DNA of 33,555 bases, from assembly GCA_016198805.1 (NCBI GenBank), contig JACQHU010000019.1, positions 1 to 33,555 of the forward strand. Direction: 5' to 3'. Positions 1-8,776 of this stretch are shown one piece after another. This stretch comes from Armatimonadota bacterium. Its GTDB lineage: Bacteria > Sysuimicrobiota > Sysuimicrobiia > Sysuimicrobiales > Humicultoraceae. The translations under genes and the position numbers were made by a program. Within the stretch, counting starts at the first letter, position 1. The number at the start of each line of letters is the position of its first letter. A model generated the notes under the pieces. The model made no database searches and had not been told where the DNA came from. It worked only from the letters and a program-made list of their open reading frames with translations.

Positions 1-147
1 GCGCTGCATGTCCTGTCGGCGCATCGCCTGTTCGTAGACCAACCGCTCGGGACTGTGGACGACGACATAGCGCGCCGGATCGGTCGGGAGGCGGACCGCG
101 CACGGGGGGGCCCCAGAGGGTAGGGGGCGGTTCGATCCGGGGAACAC
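1..147 (-). CDS. Possible transposase fragment at the window edge (partial)
   Basis: The minus strand is open across this stretch. It reads a segment containing PTDPARYVVVHSPERL followed by VYEQAMRRQDMQR. A beta strand followed by S-x-E-R and a Tyr/Arg/Met-rich helix resembles the middle of IS1634/IS4-type DDE transposases, from memory of the family only. The right limit is set at a GTG at 147-145 and is arbitrary. No catalytic residue lies in the visible part. The plus strand is also open from base 1 to a TAG at 121-123, giving a 40-residue tail with FVDQPLGTVDDDIARRIG. I cannot exclude that this is the real frame, as third-position GC is high in both. Position next to a tRNA-Val scar fits a mobile-element context. 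Confidence 0.3.
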   Translation of the reverse strand, partial: MFPGSNRPLPSGAPPCAVRLPTDPARYVVVHSPERLVYEQAMRRQDMQR

Positions 148-286
148 CGCTGCTAACGGCCTGCTAACGCGCGGGGCAAGACGCGGCGGGAGGCGGTGTC
201 GCGGGGCGCGAACGCCGGGGGCGAAAACGCAGACAGGACGGGCCTTTGTGACGCGCGGCGGGACGGGGCGGGAATACCACCCCAGA

Positions 287-331
287 CTTACACGGAGGAG
301 GTCGGGGGTTCGAAACCCTCCTCGCCCACCA
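287..331 (+). pseudogene. 3' half of a tRNA-Val(UAC) gene, probable att site remnant
   Basis: The stretch reads as an intact tRNA 3' half. It has a seven-base anticodon loop CTTACAC (287-293, anticodon TAC, Val), anticodon-stem 3' strand GGAGG, variable loop AGGTC and a T arm with GGGGG/CCCTC stem and TTCGAAA loop. Then come acceptor 3' strand CTCGCCC, discriminator A and an encoded CCA. Upstream, the bases that should form the anticodon-stem 5' strand (CCAGA) do not pair properly, and there is no D arm or GCTCAG-like motif. tRNA identity thus begins at the anticodon loop. Tyrosine-recombinase elements typically duplicate exactly this part of a tRNA gene, so this is likely the distal att scar of an element extending leftwards. 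Less likely it is a decayed tRNA. Confidence 0.65.
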
Positions 332-482
332 TCACCTCTGGCCAGTAAGAGCCAGGCCGTCGCCTGCGAAGGAATTCATTCTCGGTCCCGCTGCACTCGC
401 GGGACGATTTGAACGCGCTGCGGAGTGACCAGTAGACCCCATGCCCGACGAGAGGAAGATCAGGGCAAGGGCTGAAATGCAA

Positions 483-497
483 CCTGATTGAATCAGG
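483..497. promoter_or_regulatory. Perfect dyad upstream of chrA, candidate operator or SD-masking hairpin
   Basis: CCTGATT, a central G, then AATCAGG form a perfect 7-bp inverted repeat. It ends 14 bp before the preferred chrA ATG (512) and includes most of the only SD-like bases there (CAGGA, 494-498). It could be a repressor operator or a small hairpin masking the ribosome site. No regulator gene is visible nearby, so the role is inferred from position and symmetry only. Confidence 0.3.
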
Positions 498-511
498 ATC
501 GTCGCCGCCCA

Positions 512-1699
512 ATGAGCTCCGCTGTGTCTGCCCTCGAGGTCCTGTGGGTGGTGACGCGGCTGGGCCTCACCTCGTTCGGCGGCCCCATCGCGCACCTGGG
601 GTACTTCCGTGACGAGTACGTGGCCCGGCGCCGGTGGCTGGACGACCACAGCTACGCCGACCTGGTGGCGCTGTGCCAGTTCCTTCCGGGCCCGGCGAGC
701 AGCCAGGTGGGGATCGCGATCGGCATCACCCGTGCGGGACTGCTCGGGGGCCTGACGGCCTGGCTGGGGTTTACGCTCCCCTCGGCTATCGCGATGGTGG
801 CTGTGGCCTACGGAATCCAAGCCGCCGGCGTCGCGGACGCGGGGTGGCTGCGGGGTCTGAAGATCGTGGCGGTCGCCGTCGTGGCGCACGCGCTCGCCGG
901 TATGGCGCGATCGCTCACCCCCGACCGGGCGCGCGCCAGCATCGGCCTCCTGGCCGCGCTGGTCGTCCTGCTCTGGCCCGGGGCCGCCACGCAGGTGCTC
1001 GTCATCGCCGCCGGAGGCCTCATCGGGTGGCTGCTCCTGCCGCCGGCCGAGGCGTCGCCCGGCCTGCGCCTGAAGGTGCCGATCAGCCGGCCTGCAGCGA
1101 TCACCGCCTCTGTCGCTTTCCTCATCCTGCTGGGCGGGCTGCCCTTGGTGCGGCAGGCCGTCTCTGCCCACGCCCTGGCAGTCTTCGACAGCTTCTACCG
1201 CGTGGGCTCGCTCATCTTCGGGGGCGGGCACGTGGTGCTTCCGCTGCTGCAGGGCGAGGTCGTTCGGCCTGGATGGGTCTCCAACGAGGCCTTTGTAGCG
1301 GGATATGGGGCGGCGCAGGCCGTGCCCGGCCCGCTCTTCACCTTCGCGGCCTACCTGGGCGCGGTGATGGAGCCCGGACCCAACGGGGTGGCAGGCGCCG
1401 CACTGGCGCTCGTCGCCATCTTCCTCCCCTCGTTCCTGCTGGTGATCGGCGTGCTCCCGTTCTGGAACGGGCTGCGCGAACAGCCCGCTGTGCGCTCCGC
1501 CTTGCGCGGCATCAACGCGACGGTGGTGGGCCTCCTCCTGGCCGCCCTCTACCACCCTGTTTGGACCAGTGCCATCCGGACCCCGACCGACTTCGCCCTG
1601 GCGCTGGTGGCGTTCGGGATGCTCGCGCTGTGGAGGCTTCCGTCCTGGCTGGTCGTGATCTTCACGGCGGCGGCGGCCGCCGCGCTCGCCGTGCGATGA
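512..1699 (+). CDS. chrA: Chromate/anion transporter ChrA, two-domain form
   Basis: A predicted integral membrane protein of 395 residues in the CHR family, whose studied members export chromate across the inner membrane. Two homologous halves are visible. The first opens with TRLGLTSFGGPIAHLGYFRDEYV and carries the QFLPGPASSQVGIAIG signature. The second has FYRVGSLIFGGGHVVLPLLQGE and AQAVPGPLFTFAAYLGA. This is the usual long-chain CHR layout, with about ten to twelve hydrophobic segments. An in-frame TTG at 488 would add eight residues, but the ATG at 512 places the conserved N-terminus correctly. It stands alone between a tRNA scar and the mnh operon, with no ChrB-like regulator. The substrate may be chromate or another oxyanion. 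Confidence 0.93.
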   Translation: MSSAVSALEVLWVVTRLGLTSFGGPIAHLGYFRDEYVARRRWLDDHSYADLVALCQFLPGPASSQVGIAIGITRAGLLGGLTAWLGFTLPSAIAMVAVAYGIQAAGVADAGWLRGLKIVAVAVVAHALAGMARSLTPDRARASIGLLAALVVLLWPGAATQVLVIAAGGLIGWLLLPPAEASPGLRLKVPISRPAAITASVAFLILLGGLPLVRQAVSAHALAVFDSFYRVGSLIFGGGHVVLPLLQGEVVRPGWVSNEAFVAGYGAAQAVPGPLFTFAAYLGAVMEPGPNGVAGAALALVAIFLPSFLLVIGVLPFWNGLREQPAVRSALRGINATVVGLLLAALYHPVWTSAIRTPTDFALALVAFGMLALWRLPSWLVVIFTAAAAAALAVR

Positions 1700-1715
1700 C
1701 CGCTGATCTCGTCTC

Positions 1716-1898
1716 GTGCTGCGAGCGGCGCAGCCCAACGGAAGCGGTTGCGGCAGCAGAAGGACGTCTCCCGCCAACGCGGGGATCAACGCGGACTGGT
1801 GGCTACTGGCATTTGTCCCTGCGGGCGGCTTCGTGCTGTGGCGCCAACGCCAGGAAGGCCGCGGCAGCGGCGGCAGCGAAGGAAGGCCCCGGGTATGA
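1716..1898 (+). CDS. Possible small membrane protein leading into mnhA
   Basis: A 60-codon frame from GTG fills the gap between chrA and mnhA. Its end has a hydrophobic run ([15 protein letters not shown]) followed by a basic, glycine-rich tail. Its TGA (1896-1898) overlaps the mnhA ATG (1895) as ATGA, the same arrangement used inside the mnh operon. That hints at translational coupling. There is no clear ribosome site before the GTG and I recognise no family, so chance is a fair alternative. The other two frames here are Ala/Arg-rich and look non-coding. Confidence 0.25.
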   Translation: MLRAAQPNGSGCGSRRTSPANAGINADWWLLAFVPAGGFVLWRQRQEGRGSGGSEGRPRV

Positions 1899-4201
1899 CG
1901 GTTGCGGTGCTTTCCGGCTTTGTCCTTGCGCTGGCCGCGCCGTGGCTTGTGAGAGCCACGGGCAGGGCCGCAGGATGGGTCACCGCCCTCCTCCCGCTGG
2001 CACTGACGGTGTACTTCGGGAGCCTGCTCGGCCAGATCGGAGCAGGTGACGCTCTGAACGTCACGCATTCCTGGATCCCGGCCCTCGGCATGCAGTTCTC
2101 TCTCTATCTGGACGGGTTGGGTCTCCTGTTCGCGCTGCTGATCTGCGGGATCGGCACGCTGATCTTCATCTACTCGGGCGGATACCTGCCGAATGATCCG
2201 CACCTCGGCCGGTTCCTCAGCATGCTCCTGCTCTTCATGGGCGCCATGCTGGGCCTCGTCCTCGCCGATAATGTCATCGTGCTCTTCGTGTTCTGGGAAC
2301 TCACCAGCATCAGCTCCTACTTCCTGATCGGCTTCCAGCACTCCCGGCCCGAGGCCCGGGCCGCGGCGCTCCAGGCCCTGCTGGTCACAGGTGTCGGCGG
2401 CGTGGCGCTGTTGCTGGGAGTGCTCCTGTTGGGCCAGGTCGGCGGGAGCCTGGAACTCTCCACCCTCCTGGGTCGGGGAAACGAGATCCGCGCCCATCCC
2501 CTCTACCTCCCGATCCTGGTGCTGGTGCTGCTGGGCGCCTTCACGAAGTCCGCGCAGGTCCCGTTTCACTTCTGGCTCCCGGCCGCCATGGAAGCGCCGA
2601 CACCCGTCAGCGCCTACCTGCATTCCGCTACGATGGTCAAGGCCGGCGTGTATCTGCTGGCCAGAATGAGCCCGATCCTCGGTGGTACCGACCCGTGGGT
2701 GGCCCTTGTCACCACTGTGGGCGCCGTGACGATGCTGGCGGGCGGGACCCTCGCGCTGCTGCGCACAGACCTGAAGCAGATTCTCGCGTACACCACGGTC
2801 GCGGCGCTGGGCACCCTCACCATGCTGCTGGGCATGGGGACAGCCGATGCCGCCAGAGCCTGCATGACATTCCTGCTCGCCCACGCGTTCTACAAGGGCG
2901 CCCTCTTTCTGGGGGCCGGCAGCCTGGAGCACGGGGCCGGCTCCCGTGATGTGGATCATCTCGGCGGCCTGTGGCGGACGATGCCGCTCACCACCGCGGC
3001 CGCGGGCCTGGCCGCGCTGGCGCTGGCCGGATTCGGGCCCGTGTTGAGTTTCATCGGCAAAGAACTCCTGCTGGAAGCCGTGCTCGCACAGTCACCGACA
3101 CGGGCCCTGCTGGCTCCTGCAGTACTTGCCGGCTCAGCGCTGTCGGTCGCGGCGGCGGCGATCGTTGGCCTCCGCCCGTTCGCAGGCACGAGGCCCGATG
3201 AGCTGTCAGACGCCCAGGAGGCGCCCGCCAGCCTGTGGCTCGGGCCGGTCGTGCTGGCCGCGGGCGGCGTGGTCCTGGGCCTGCGGCCGGAGATCCTGGC
3301 CGAGCCGATCGTGACAGCGTCTGCCGCATCGGTGCTGACCCGGCGCGAGGTCGCGGACCTGGCCCTCTGGCATGGGCCGAACCCGGCCCTGGCGTTCAGC
3401 GGCGCGTCGCTGGTGCTCGGTCTGCTGGTCTATCGCGCCTGGCCCACGATCCGCCGGAGCGCTGCGGCCCGCACGTGGTGGCTGAGCTGGGGGGGGCCGT
3501 CCCGCTGGTATGAACTGGGGCTTCAGGCGCTTTCCTGGCTCGCGGAGAGTCAGACGCGGCTGCTGCAGAGCGGGTATCTGCGATTGTACCTGATCATGAT
3601 CCTGATCACCGCCAACGGGCTGGCCGCTTATGCGCTGCTGGCACGTGTCCGATGGCAGCCGATTGTGTTGCAGCCAGCCGTGCAGCTCCACGACGCGTTC
3701 ATCGGCGCTCTCATCTTGCTTGGAGCCCTGGCGGCGGCGGGGTCCGCGTCACGCCTCGGCGCGGTGGCCGCCCTGGGGGTCGTTGGCGCAGGCATCTCCC
3801 TGGTTTACATCTCGTTCGGGGCGCCGGATCTGGCGATGACGCAGTTCCTGGTCGAGGCCTTCACCGTGATCCTGCTGGTGCTGGCGTTCTATCACCTGCC
3901 CAGGTTCGCCCGGTTGTCGGGGCGGACCGCCCGGCTTCGCGACGTCGTTATCGCTGGCGTCTCAGGGACGCTGGTGGCGGCCCTGGTACTCCTGACCACC
4001 ACGGCCCGCAGGGACTCCAGGATTGCGGAGTACTTCGCCGAGCACAGCGTCGCGGCCGCGCACGGTCGAAACATCGTCAACGTCATCCTGGTGGACTTCC
4101 GCAGTCTCGATACGCTGGGCGAGATTACGGTCCTGGCGACGGCGGCCATTGGGGTGTACGTTCTGCTGCGCCTCCGGCCTGAGAAAGGAAGCACACCGTG
4201 A
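1895..4201 (+). CDS. mnhA: Na+/H+ antiporter subunit A (MrpA/MnhA)
   Basis: Largest subunit (768 residues) of the multi-subunit Mrp/Mnh monovalent cation/proton antiporter in the cytoplasmic membrane. It belongs to the NuoL-type antiporter-like proteins. Visible motifs include [15 protein letters not shown] (membrane Glu region), [20 protein letters not shown] and the [17 protein letters not shown] helix. The C-terminal third carries the MrpB-like extension ([19 protein letters not shown]) ending with [18 protein letters not shown], typical of MrpA. The ATG at 1895 follows AAGGAAGG at 1879-1886. Upstream in-frame codons back to 1748 look non-coding. The stop overlaps the mnhB GTG as GTGA, so A and B are probably coupled. 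It is the first clear gene of a seven-gene operon. Confidence 0.96.
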   Translation: MTVAVLSGFVLALAAPWLVRATGRAAGWVTALLPLALTVYFGSLLGQIGAGDALNVTHSWIPALGMQFSLYLDGLGLLFALLICGIGTLIFIYSGGYLPNDPHLGRFLSMLLLFMGAMLGLVLADNVIVLFVFWELTSISSYFLIGFQHSRPEARAAALQALLVTGVGGVALLLGVLLLGQVGGSLELSTLLGRGNEIRAHPLYLPILVLVLLGAFTKSAQVPFHFWLPAAMEAPTPVSAYLHSATMVKAGVYLLARMSPILGGTDPWVALVTTVGAVTMLAGGTLALLRTDLKQILAYTTVAALGTLTMLLGMGTADAARACMTFLLAHAFYKGALFLGAGSLEHGAGSRDVDHLGGLWRTMPLTTAAAGLAALALAGFGPVLSFIGKELLLEAVLAQSPTRALLAPAVLAGSALSVAAAAIVGLRPFAGTRPDELSDAQEAPASLWLGPVVLAAGGVVLGLRPEILAEPIVTASAASVLTRREVADLALWHGPNPALAFSGASLVLGLLVYRAWPTIRRSAAARTWWLSWGGPSRWYELGLQALSWLAESQTRLLQSGYLRLYLIMILITANGLAAYALLARVRWQPIVLQPAVQLHDAFIGALILLGALAAAGSASRLGAVAALGVVGAGISLVYISFGAPDLAMTQFLVEAFTVILLVLAFYHLPRFARLSGRTARLRDVVIAGVSGTLVAALVLLTTTARRDSRIAEYFAEHSVAAAHGRNIVNVILVDFRSLDTLGEITVLATAAIGVYVLLRLRPEKGSTP

Positions 4202-4614
4202 GATCGCTGATCCTGCGCACCGCCGCGCGCCTCCTCCTCCCATTGCTGCTGCTGTTCTCGGTCTTCCTGCTCATCCGCGGCCACAATGAGCCCGGGGGCG
4301 GCTTCGCGGCCGGTCTCGTCGCCTCCGCAGCCTTCGCGCTACACGCGTTTGCTGAGGGCCTCCCGCAGACGCGGCGGATGATCCGGGTCGATCCGATCTC
4401 GCTCCTTGGCGCCGGCCTGCTCGTGACAGCCGCCGGCGGGGTTGCCGGCGTGCTGGCCGGTCAGCCCTTTCTCACCGGCCAGTGGGTGTCGCTGGCACCG
4501 GTGGGTCTGGGGCACGTGGACATCGGAACGCCGGTGGTGTTTGATGTCGGCGTCTACCTCGTCGTGGTCGGGGCGGTCCTGACGATCATCTTCACGATCA
4601 TGGAGGAAGCCTGA
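4198..4614 (+). CDS. mnhB: Na+/H+ antiporter subunit B (MnhB)
   Basis: A 138-residue membrane subunit of the Mrp antiporter (MnhB domain). The signature [28 protein letters not shown] follows the first transmembrane segment. The stretch [23 protein letters not shown] closes the protein, both as in the family. About four hydrophobic segments are visible. It starts with GTG overlapping the mnhA stop and ends one base before the mnhC ATG, so it has no separate promoter. The family is needed for complex assembly and transport activity; nothing looks unusual. Confidence 0.95.
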   Translation: MRSLILRTAARLLLPLLLLFSVFLLIRGHNEPGGGFAAGLVASAAFALHAFAEGLPQTRRMIRVDPISLLGAGLLVTAAGGVAGVLAGQPFLTGQWVSLAPVGLGHVDIGTPVVFDVGVYLVVVGAVLTIIFTIMEEA

Positions 4615-4615
4615 G

Positions 4616-4963
4616 ATGCCGCTGCTTCTGGCCGTCGTTATCGGAGGCCTCTACGCCACAGCCCTGTATCTCATCCTCCGGCGCAGCATCGTGAAGCTCC
4701 TCATCGGTCTGGCCCTGTTGACCAATGCGGCGAATCTGCTGATCTTTACCTCGGCGGGATTGACCCGTGCCACAGCCCCGATCGTCCCTCTGGGCAGCGA
4801 CCGCCCCCCTGCGCCCTTTGCCGATCCGCTGGCGCAGGCGATGATCCTGACCGCGATCGTCATCGGCTTCGGCGTGCTGGCGTTCATGGTCGTGCTCGTC
4901 CATCGCGCCGTCCAGGCCGTCGGGACCGACGACCTAGACGACTTGAAGGCGACCGATACATGA
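4616..4963 (+). CDS. mnhC: Na+/H+ antiporter subunit C (MnhC, NuoK-like)
   Basis: A 115-residue, three-helix membrane protein related to NuoK of complex I. The segment [21 protein letters not shown] matches the conserved second helix of MnhC/NuoK proteins. The last helix ([21 protein letters not shown]) carries the usual ALTAIVI-type motif. It lies one base after the mnhB stop, and its TGA overlaps the mnhD ATG as ATGA. It acts as a structural and ion-path subunit of the Mrp complex. Confidence 0.95.
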   Translation: MPLLLAVVIGGLYATALYLILRRSIVKLLIGLALLTNAANLLIFTSAGLTRATAPIVPLGSDRPPAPFADPLAQAMILTAIVIGFGVLAFMVVLVHRAVQAVGTDDLDDLKATDT

Positions 4964-6477
4964 ATCTGTTCCTGCTCGGAACGCTGCTGGTCCCGCTGCT
5001 GACGGGCATCGCGTGCCTCCTGGCCTGGCGCCGGCGGACGACTCAGCGCGGTTTGGGCCTGGCCGGGGCGACGGCGCACTTTGGCGCGACGCTCGGCCTG
5101 CTGTGGACGGTCGCCTCAGACGGTATTCAGACCGCCCAGATCGGCGCCTGGCCGGCACCCTTTGGCATCACGATCGTCGCGGATCTGTTCAGCGCGATCA
5201 TGGCCGTCGTGGCCGGCATGATGGGGCTGGCCGTCACCGTCTACTCGCTGGGGAGCATGGACGCCCGGCGCGAGGAGTACGGGTACTACCCGCTGTTCCA
5301 CGTGCTGCTGCTGGGCGTCAGCGGCGCGTTTCTCGCAGGGGATATTTTTAACCTGTATGTCTGGTTCGAAGTCATGCTCATTGCATCGTTCGCGCTGCTT
5401 GTGCTCGGCGGGGAACGAGCCCAGATCGAGGGAGCGATCAAGTACGTCACGCTGAACCTCATCTCGTCAGCCTTCTTCCTGACAGCGGTCGGCATTCTCT
5501 ATGGCATGACCGGGACGCTCAATATGGCCGACCTGGCCCGCGCGCTGAGCCGGACCGCGGCGCCCGGGTTGGTCACCACGGTCGGCCTGCTGTTCTTGGT
5601 CGCCTTTGGCATCAAGGCCGCGACGTTTCCGCTGTTCTTCTGGCTGCCTGCCTCCTATCACACGCCGCCGGTTGCCACCTCCGCCATCTTCGCGGGCCTG
5701 CTCACCAAGGTCGGGGTCTACGCGCTGATTCGGGTCTTCACGTTGCTGTTCGTGCAGGATCCGGGTTTCATCCACACGCTCATCCTGGTGATCGCGGGGC
5801 TGACGATGGCCACCGGTGTCCTGGGCGCCGTCGCCCAGAACGAGTTCCGGCGGATCCTGGCGTTCCACATTGTCAGCCAGATCGGCTACATGATCATGGG
5901 GCTGGGCCTGTTTACGCCGCTCGGCCTGGCGGGCTCGATCTTCTACATCACCCATCACATCATCGTGAAGACGAACCTCTTCCTCATCAGCGGAATCGCC
6001 TACCGCTTGCGTGGGACATACGTCCTGAAAGACCTGGGCGGGCTGTACCGGACGCAGCCCGCGCTCGCGCTGCTGTTCCTGGTGCCCGCGTTTTCCCTGG
6101 CCGGCGTTCCACCGCTCTCCGGGTTTGCAGCGAAGCTCTCCCTGGTCCAGGCCGGGCTCGCCGGACAGCAGTACGCCGTCGTGGCGACGGCTCTGGCCGT
6201 GGGCCTGCTGACCCTGTTCTCGATGACCAAAATCTGGGCCGAAGCCTTTTGGAAGGGCGACACCGGCGAATCGGCCGCCACGCCGCGTCCAGGGAGTGCC
6301 GCCGGAGTGCGGCCGCGGGGGCTGACGAGCATGTTCATGCCCGTCGTCGTGCTCGCGGCCGTGACGGTCGCCATCGGGCTCGCCGCGCAGCCGCTCTTCA
6401 CCCTGACGTGGCGCGCCGCCGAGCAGCTGCTCGACCCCACCGCCTACATCAACGCCGTGCTGGGGAGCCCCCGATGA
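4960..6477 (+). CDS. mnhD: Na+/H+ antiporter subunit D (MnhD)
   Basis: Second large NuoN/NuoM-like antiporter subunit, 505 residues. It has the [17 protein letters not shown] motif with the membrane Glu. It also has [23 protein letters not shown], with the conserved Lys, and [19 protein letters not shown] and [15 protein letters not shown] further on. About fourteen hydrophobic segments are expected for this family. It starts within the mnhC stop (ATGA) and ends within the mnhE start (ATGA). With MnhA it probably forms one of the two proton-translocating modules of the complex. Confidence 0.96.
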   Translation: MNLFLLGTLLVPLLTGIACLLAWRRRTTQRGLGLAGATAHFGATLGLLWTVASDGIQTAQIGAWPAPFGITIVADLFSAIMAVVAGMMGLAVTVYSLGSMDARREEYGYYPLFHVLLLGVSGAFLAGDIFNLYVWFEVMLIASFALLVLGGERAQIEGAIKYVTLNLISSAFFLTAVGILYGMTGTLNMADLARALSRTAAPGLVTTVGLLFLVAFGIKAATFPLFFWLPASYHTPPVATSAIFAGLLTKVGVYALIRVFTLLFVQDPGFIHTLILVIAGLTMATGVLGAVAQNEFRRILAFHIVSQIGYMIMGLGLFTPLGLAGSIFYITHHIIVKTNLFLISGIAYRLRGTYVLKDLGGLYRTQPALALLFLVPAFSLAGVPPLSGFAAKLSLVQAGLAGQQYAVVATALAVGLLTLFSMTKIWAEAFWKGDTGESAATPRPGSAAGVRPRGLTSMFMPVVVLAAVTVAIGLAAQPLFTLTWRAAEQLLDPTAYINAVLGSPR

Positions 6478-6944
6478 GGGTATTTCTCTGGAACCTTCTG
6501 CTCGCCCTGACCTGGACCGCGGTCACGGGACGGTTCACCCTGAGCAACCTGGCCCTGGGGTTTGCGCTCGGCTACCTGGCCCTGCGGTTCTCGGGCCTGG
6601 TGGGACGCGCCGCCTACGGGAGCAGGATCCGCCGCGTGATCGAGTTCCTGCTCTTCTACTTCTGGGAACTCCTGCTGGCGAACCTGCGGGTAGCCTACGA
6701 CGTGCTCACGCCGCGCCACCACATGAGGCCGGGGATCCTTGCCATTCCGCTGGATGCCCGGACCGACGGAGAGATCGCCATTCTTGCCAACCTGATCACG
6801 CTGACGCCGGGGACGCTCAGCCTGGACGTCTCAGACGACCGGCAGGTCCTGTATATCCACGCCACGTACGTCGACGAGGTGGAAGCGTTCCGCCAGCGGC
6901 TGAAAGAGAAGCTGGAACGCCGGGTGCTGGAGGTGACCCGATGA
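6474..6944 (+). CDS. mnhE: Na+/H+ antiporter subunit E (MnhE)
   Basis: A 156-residue subunit of the Mrp antiporter. Two N-terminal membrane helices are followed by a soluble domain with [18 protein letters not shown], the family hallmark, and a charged C-terminus ([13 protein letters not shown]). The ATG at 6474 overlaps the mnhD stop; longer in-frame extension upstream only reads through mnhD and is discarded. Its TGA overlaps the mnhF ATG. In this family the E subunit has a poorly defined role in complex stability. Confidence 0.95.
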   Translation: MRVFLWNLLLALTWTAVTGRFTLSNLALGFALGYLALRFSGLVGRAAYGSRIRRVIEFLLFYFWELLLANLRVAYDVLTPRHHMRPGILAIPLDARTDGEIAILANLITLTPGTLSLDVSDDRQVLYIHATYVDEVEAFRQRLKEKLERRVLEVTR

Positions 6945-7225
6945 GCGGGACGGGACCCCTGCTGGCCGCGGTGTCCAACGTGGTGCTCGCCATGCTGACA
7001 TCCACCCTCCTCCTGGCCCTTGTGCGACTCGTCCGGGGGCCCAGCCTCCCCGACCGGGTTGTGGCCCTGGACCTGATCGCGTTGACCGTGGTGGGCTTCG
7101 TGGCCGTCTATGAGATACGAACTGCACAGCCTGTCTTGCTTGACGCGGCCATCGTGCTGGCGCTCATCGGCTTCCTCAGCACGGTGGCCTTCGCCCGGTA
7201 TCTCGAACGGGGAGCCAGGCGATGA
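6941..7225 (+). CDS. mnhF: Na+/H+ antiporter subunit F (MnhF)
   Basis: A small membrane subunit of 94 residues with three hydrophobic segments. The segment LVRGPSLPDRVVALDLIALTVVGF is the conserved MnhF/PhaF core. The tail ALIGFLSTVAFARYLERGA also matches the family. It overlaps mnhE and mnhG by four bases each (ATGA), giving tight translational coupling of E-F-G. No unusual features. Confidence 0.95.
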   Translation: MSGTGPLLAAVSNVVLAMLTSTLLLALVRLVRGPSLPDRVVALDLIALTVVGFVAVYEIRTAQPVLLDAAIVLALIGFLSTVAFARYLERGARR

Positions 7226-7614
7226 CCGAATGGGTGACGGCGCTGCTGTTGCTCCTGGGCGGCGCATTCATCTTGCTGGCCGGCATCGGCATCCTTCGGA
7301 TGCCTGACGTGTACACGCGGATGCAGCCGGCCACGAAGGCCGCGACGCTCGGCGTTGGATGCCTGCTCCTGGCCGTCGCCGTGCATTTCGACGACCTGGG
7401 TATCCGGACGCGCGCGCTGGCGGCGATCGCCTTCGTGCTGCTCACGGCGCCGGTGGCGGCTCATATGATCGGCAGGGCCGCCTACATCGTCGGTGTCCCG
7501 CTGTGGGAAGGAACCATCGTAGACGAACTGCGAGGACAATACGACGTGCGGGCGGGGGTGCTGAGGAGCCGGGCCACGCGTGGCTCCGGGACCCCGGCGG
7601 CTGGGGGAGAATGA
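7222..7614 (+). CDS. mnhG: Na+/H+ antiporter subunit G (MnhG)
   Basis: Last subunit of the Mrp operon, 130 residues with three membrane helices. The motif GIGILRMPDVYTRMQPATKAATLGV is diagnostic of MnhG/PhaG. The C-terminus (about residues 100-130) is soluble and slightly longer than the core domain. With A-F present in order, the full seven-subunit set is encoded and there is no fusion of A and B. After its stop a 76-bp gap leads to the site-2 protease gene on the same strand. Confidence 0.95.
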   Translation: MTEWVTALLLLLGGAFILLAGIGILRMPDVYTRMQPATKAATLGVGCLLLAVAVHFDDLGIRTRALAAIAFVLLTAPVAAHMIGRAAYIVGVPLWEGTIVDELRGQYDVRAGVLRSRATRGSGTPAAGGE

Positions 7615-7690
7615 GAAGGCAGGCCATGCTGGCTGTCAGGGCTTCTCTGGGGCGCTCCGTGCCTGAGCGTGCATCCCGGAGGGTGTTGCC

Positions 7691-8776
7691 ATGAGGTGGG
7701 CCTGGAAACTGGGGGAAGTCGTCGGCATCGCCGTCTATGTCCATGCCACGTTCCTGATTCTCATCGGGTGGATCGCGCTCATCTACTGGACCCAGGCGCG
7801 TGAGCTGGGCGCGGTGGTCGCAGGCGTCGGGTTCATCGTGGCGATCTTCGGCTGCGTGGTGCTCCACGAGTTGGGCCATGCCCTCATGGCCATGACCTAC
7901 GGGATCAAGACGCGTGATATCACCCTGTTGCCGATCGGCGGTGTGGCGCGGCTCGAGCGGATGCCCGACGAACCGGCGCAGGAGCTCTGGGTGGCGCTCG
8001 CCGGGCCTGCCGTCAATGTCGCCATCGCGCTGGTGCTGCTGGCCTGGATGCAGCTGACCGCCGGGCTGGAGCCGATCAGCCGCCTCACCATCACGCAGGG
8101 GCCCTTCCTGGAACGGCTGATGATCGTCAATATCTTCCTGGCCGCGTTCAACCTGCTCCCGGCGTTCCCCATGGACGGCGGGCGGGTCGTGCGCGCCCTG
8201 CTGGCGATGCGGATGGACTATACGCGGGCGACGCAGGTGGCCGCCGCCCTGGGGCAGGGCATGGCGCTCCTGTTCGGATTCCTGGGACTGCTCATCAACC
8301 CGTTCCTGCTGTTCATCGCGCTCTTCGTCTGGATCGGCGCCACCCAGGAGGCGAGCCTGGTGCAGATGAAGTCCGCCCTCAGCGGGATTCCGGTTGGCCG
8401 GGCGATGATCACGGAGTTCCGCGTGCTCGCTCCTGAGGATCTCCTGCGGCAGGCGATCGATCTGTTGCTGGCGGGGACCCAGCAGGATTTCCCGGTGCTC
8501 GAAGACGCGCGGGTCGTAGGCGTGCTGACGCGCAGCGACCTGCTGGTGGCCCTGGCGCAGCGCGGGCAAGAGGCACGCGTGGCCGATGTGATGCAGCGGG
8601 AGTTCATGGTCGCAGACCCCCACGAGATGCTGGAAGCGGCATTCATCCGGATGCAGGGCTGCGCGTGCCACACGCTGCCGGTGATCCGAGGGGGCCGGCT
8701 TGTCGGATTGATTACCATGGAAAACGTCGGCGAGTTCGTGGCGGTCCAGGCCGCGCTGGGTGCCGTAAAAGGCTGA
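7691..8776 (+). CDS. Site-2 (M50) intramembrane metalloprotease with CBS pair
   Basis: A 361-residue membrane protease of the M50 family, SpoIVFB/Rv2625c type. Zinc ligands are visible in HELGH (residues 59-63) and in NLLPAFPMDGGR (Asp162), with about six hydrophobic segments between residues 10 and 220. Residues about 230-355 form two CBS domains (TRSDLLVALAQRG and TMENVGEFVAV near their ends), which in related proteins bind adenine nucleotides. GGAGGG lies 8 bp before the ATG. It is on the same strand as mnhA-G and could be cotranscribed. The substrate is unknown; an anti-sigma factor or pro-protein would be usual, but none is encoded here. Confidence 0.92.
   Translation: MRWAWKLGEVVGIAVYVHATFLILIGWIALIYWTQARELGAVVAGVGFIVAIFGCVVLHELGHALMAMTYGIKTRDITLLPIGGVARLERMPDEPAQELWVALAGPAVNVAIALVLLAWMQLTAGLEPISRLTITQGPFLERLMIVNIFLAAFNLLPAFPMDGGRVVRALLAMRMDYTRATQVAAALGQGMALLFGFLGLLINPFLLFIALFVWIGATQEASLVQMKSALSGIPVGRAMITEFRVLAPEDLLRQAIDLLLAGTQQDFPVLEDARVVGVLTRSDLLVALAQRGQEARVADVMQREFMVADPHEMLEAAFIRMQGCACHTLPVIRGGRLVGLITMENVGEFVAVQAALGAVKG

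Larger units (their letters stand above)
124..511. other. Intergenic stretch between edge ORF and chrA
   Basis: No convincing protein gene lies here. It holds the tRNA-Val 3' half (287-331) and a 15-bp dyad just before chrA (483-497), listed separately. In 124-286 I see only G-rich sequence; a GGGCGGG at 266-272 could pair with the tRNA acceptor 3' strand but no D arm follows it. In 332-482 there is a TTGAAC at 409-414 that could be a -35 element, but no good -10 hexamer at 17-18 bp, so I do not call a promoter. Confidence 0.6.

Noticed and set aside
1-123. Plus-strand C-terminal fragment of an unknown protein, stop at 121-123
   Set aside because: Equally open as the minus strand but I recognise no family; kept only as an alternative to the transposase reading.
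124-331. A tmRNA (ssrA) gene ending at the CCA
   Set aside because: No tag reading frame with a final Ala-Ala-stop, no tmRNA-type 5' end, and the length available is too short; the 3' part fits tRNA-Val with its anticodon loop much better.
266-331. A complete tRNA using GGGCGGG at 266-272 as acceptor 5' strand
   Set aside because: It would be only 66 nt, with no D arm and an unpaired anticodon stem; the match is likely chance in G-rich sequence.
288-512. Minus-strand 74-residue frame ending in VGEEGFEPPTSSV
   Set aside because: This end is the well-known artefact of translating a tRNA 3' half in antisense.
332-2959. 875-codon minus-strand open frame, and other long antisense frames (for example 7442-8671, 9033-10256, 22784-24673)
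   Set aside because: Composition is Arg/Gly/Gln/His-rich without domains and lies opposite clear genes; typical of shadow frames in high-GC DNA.
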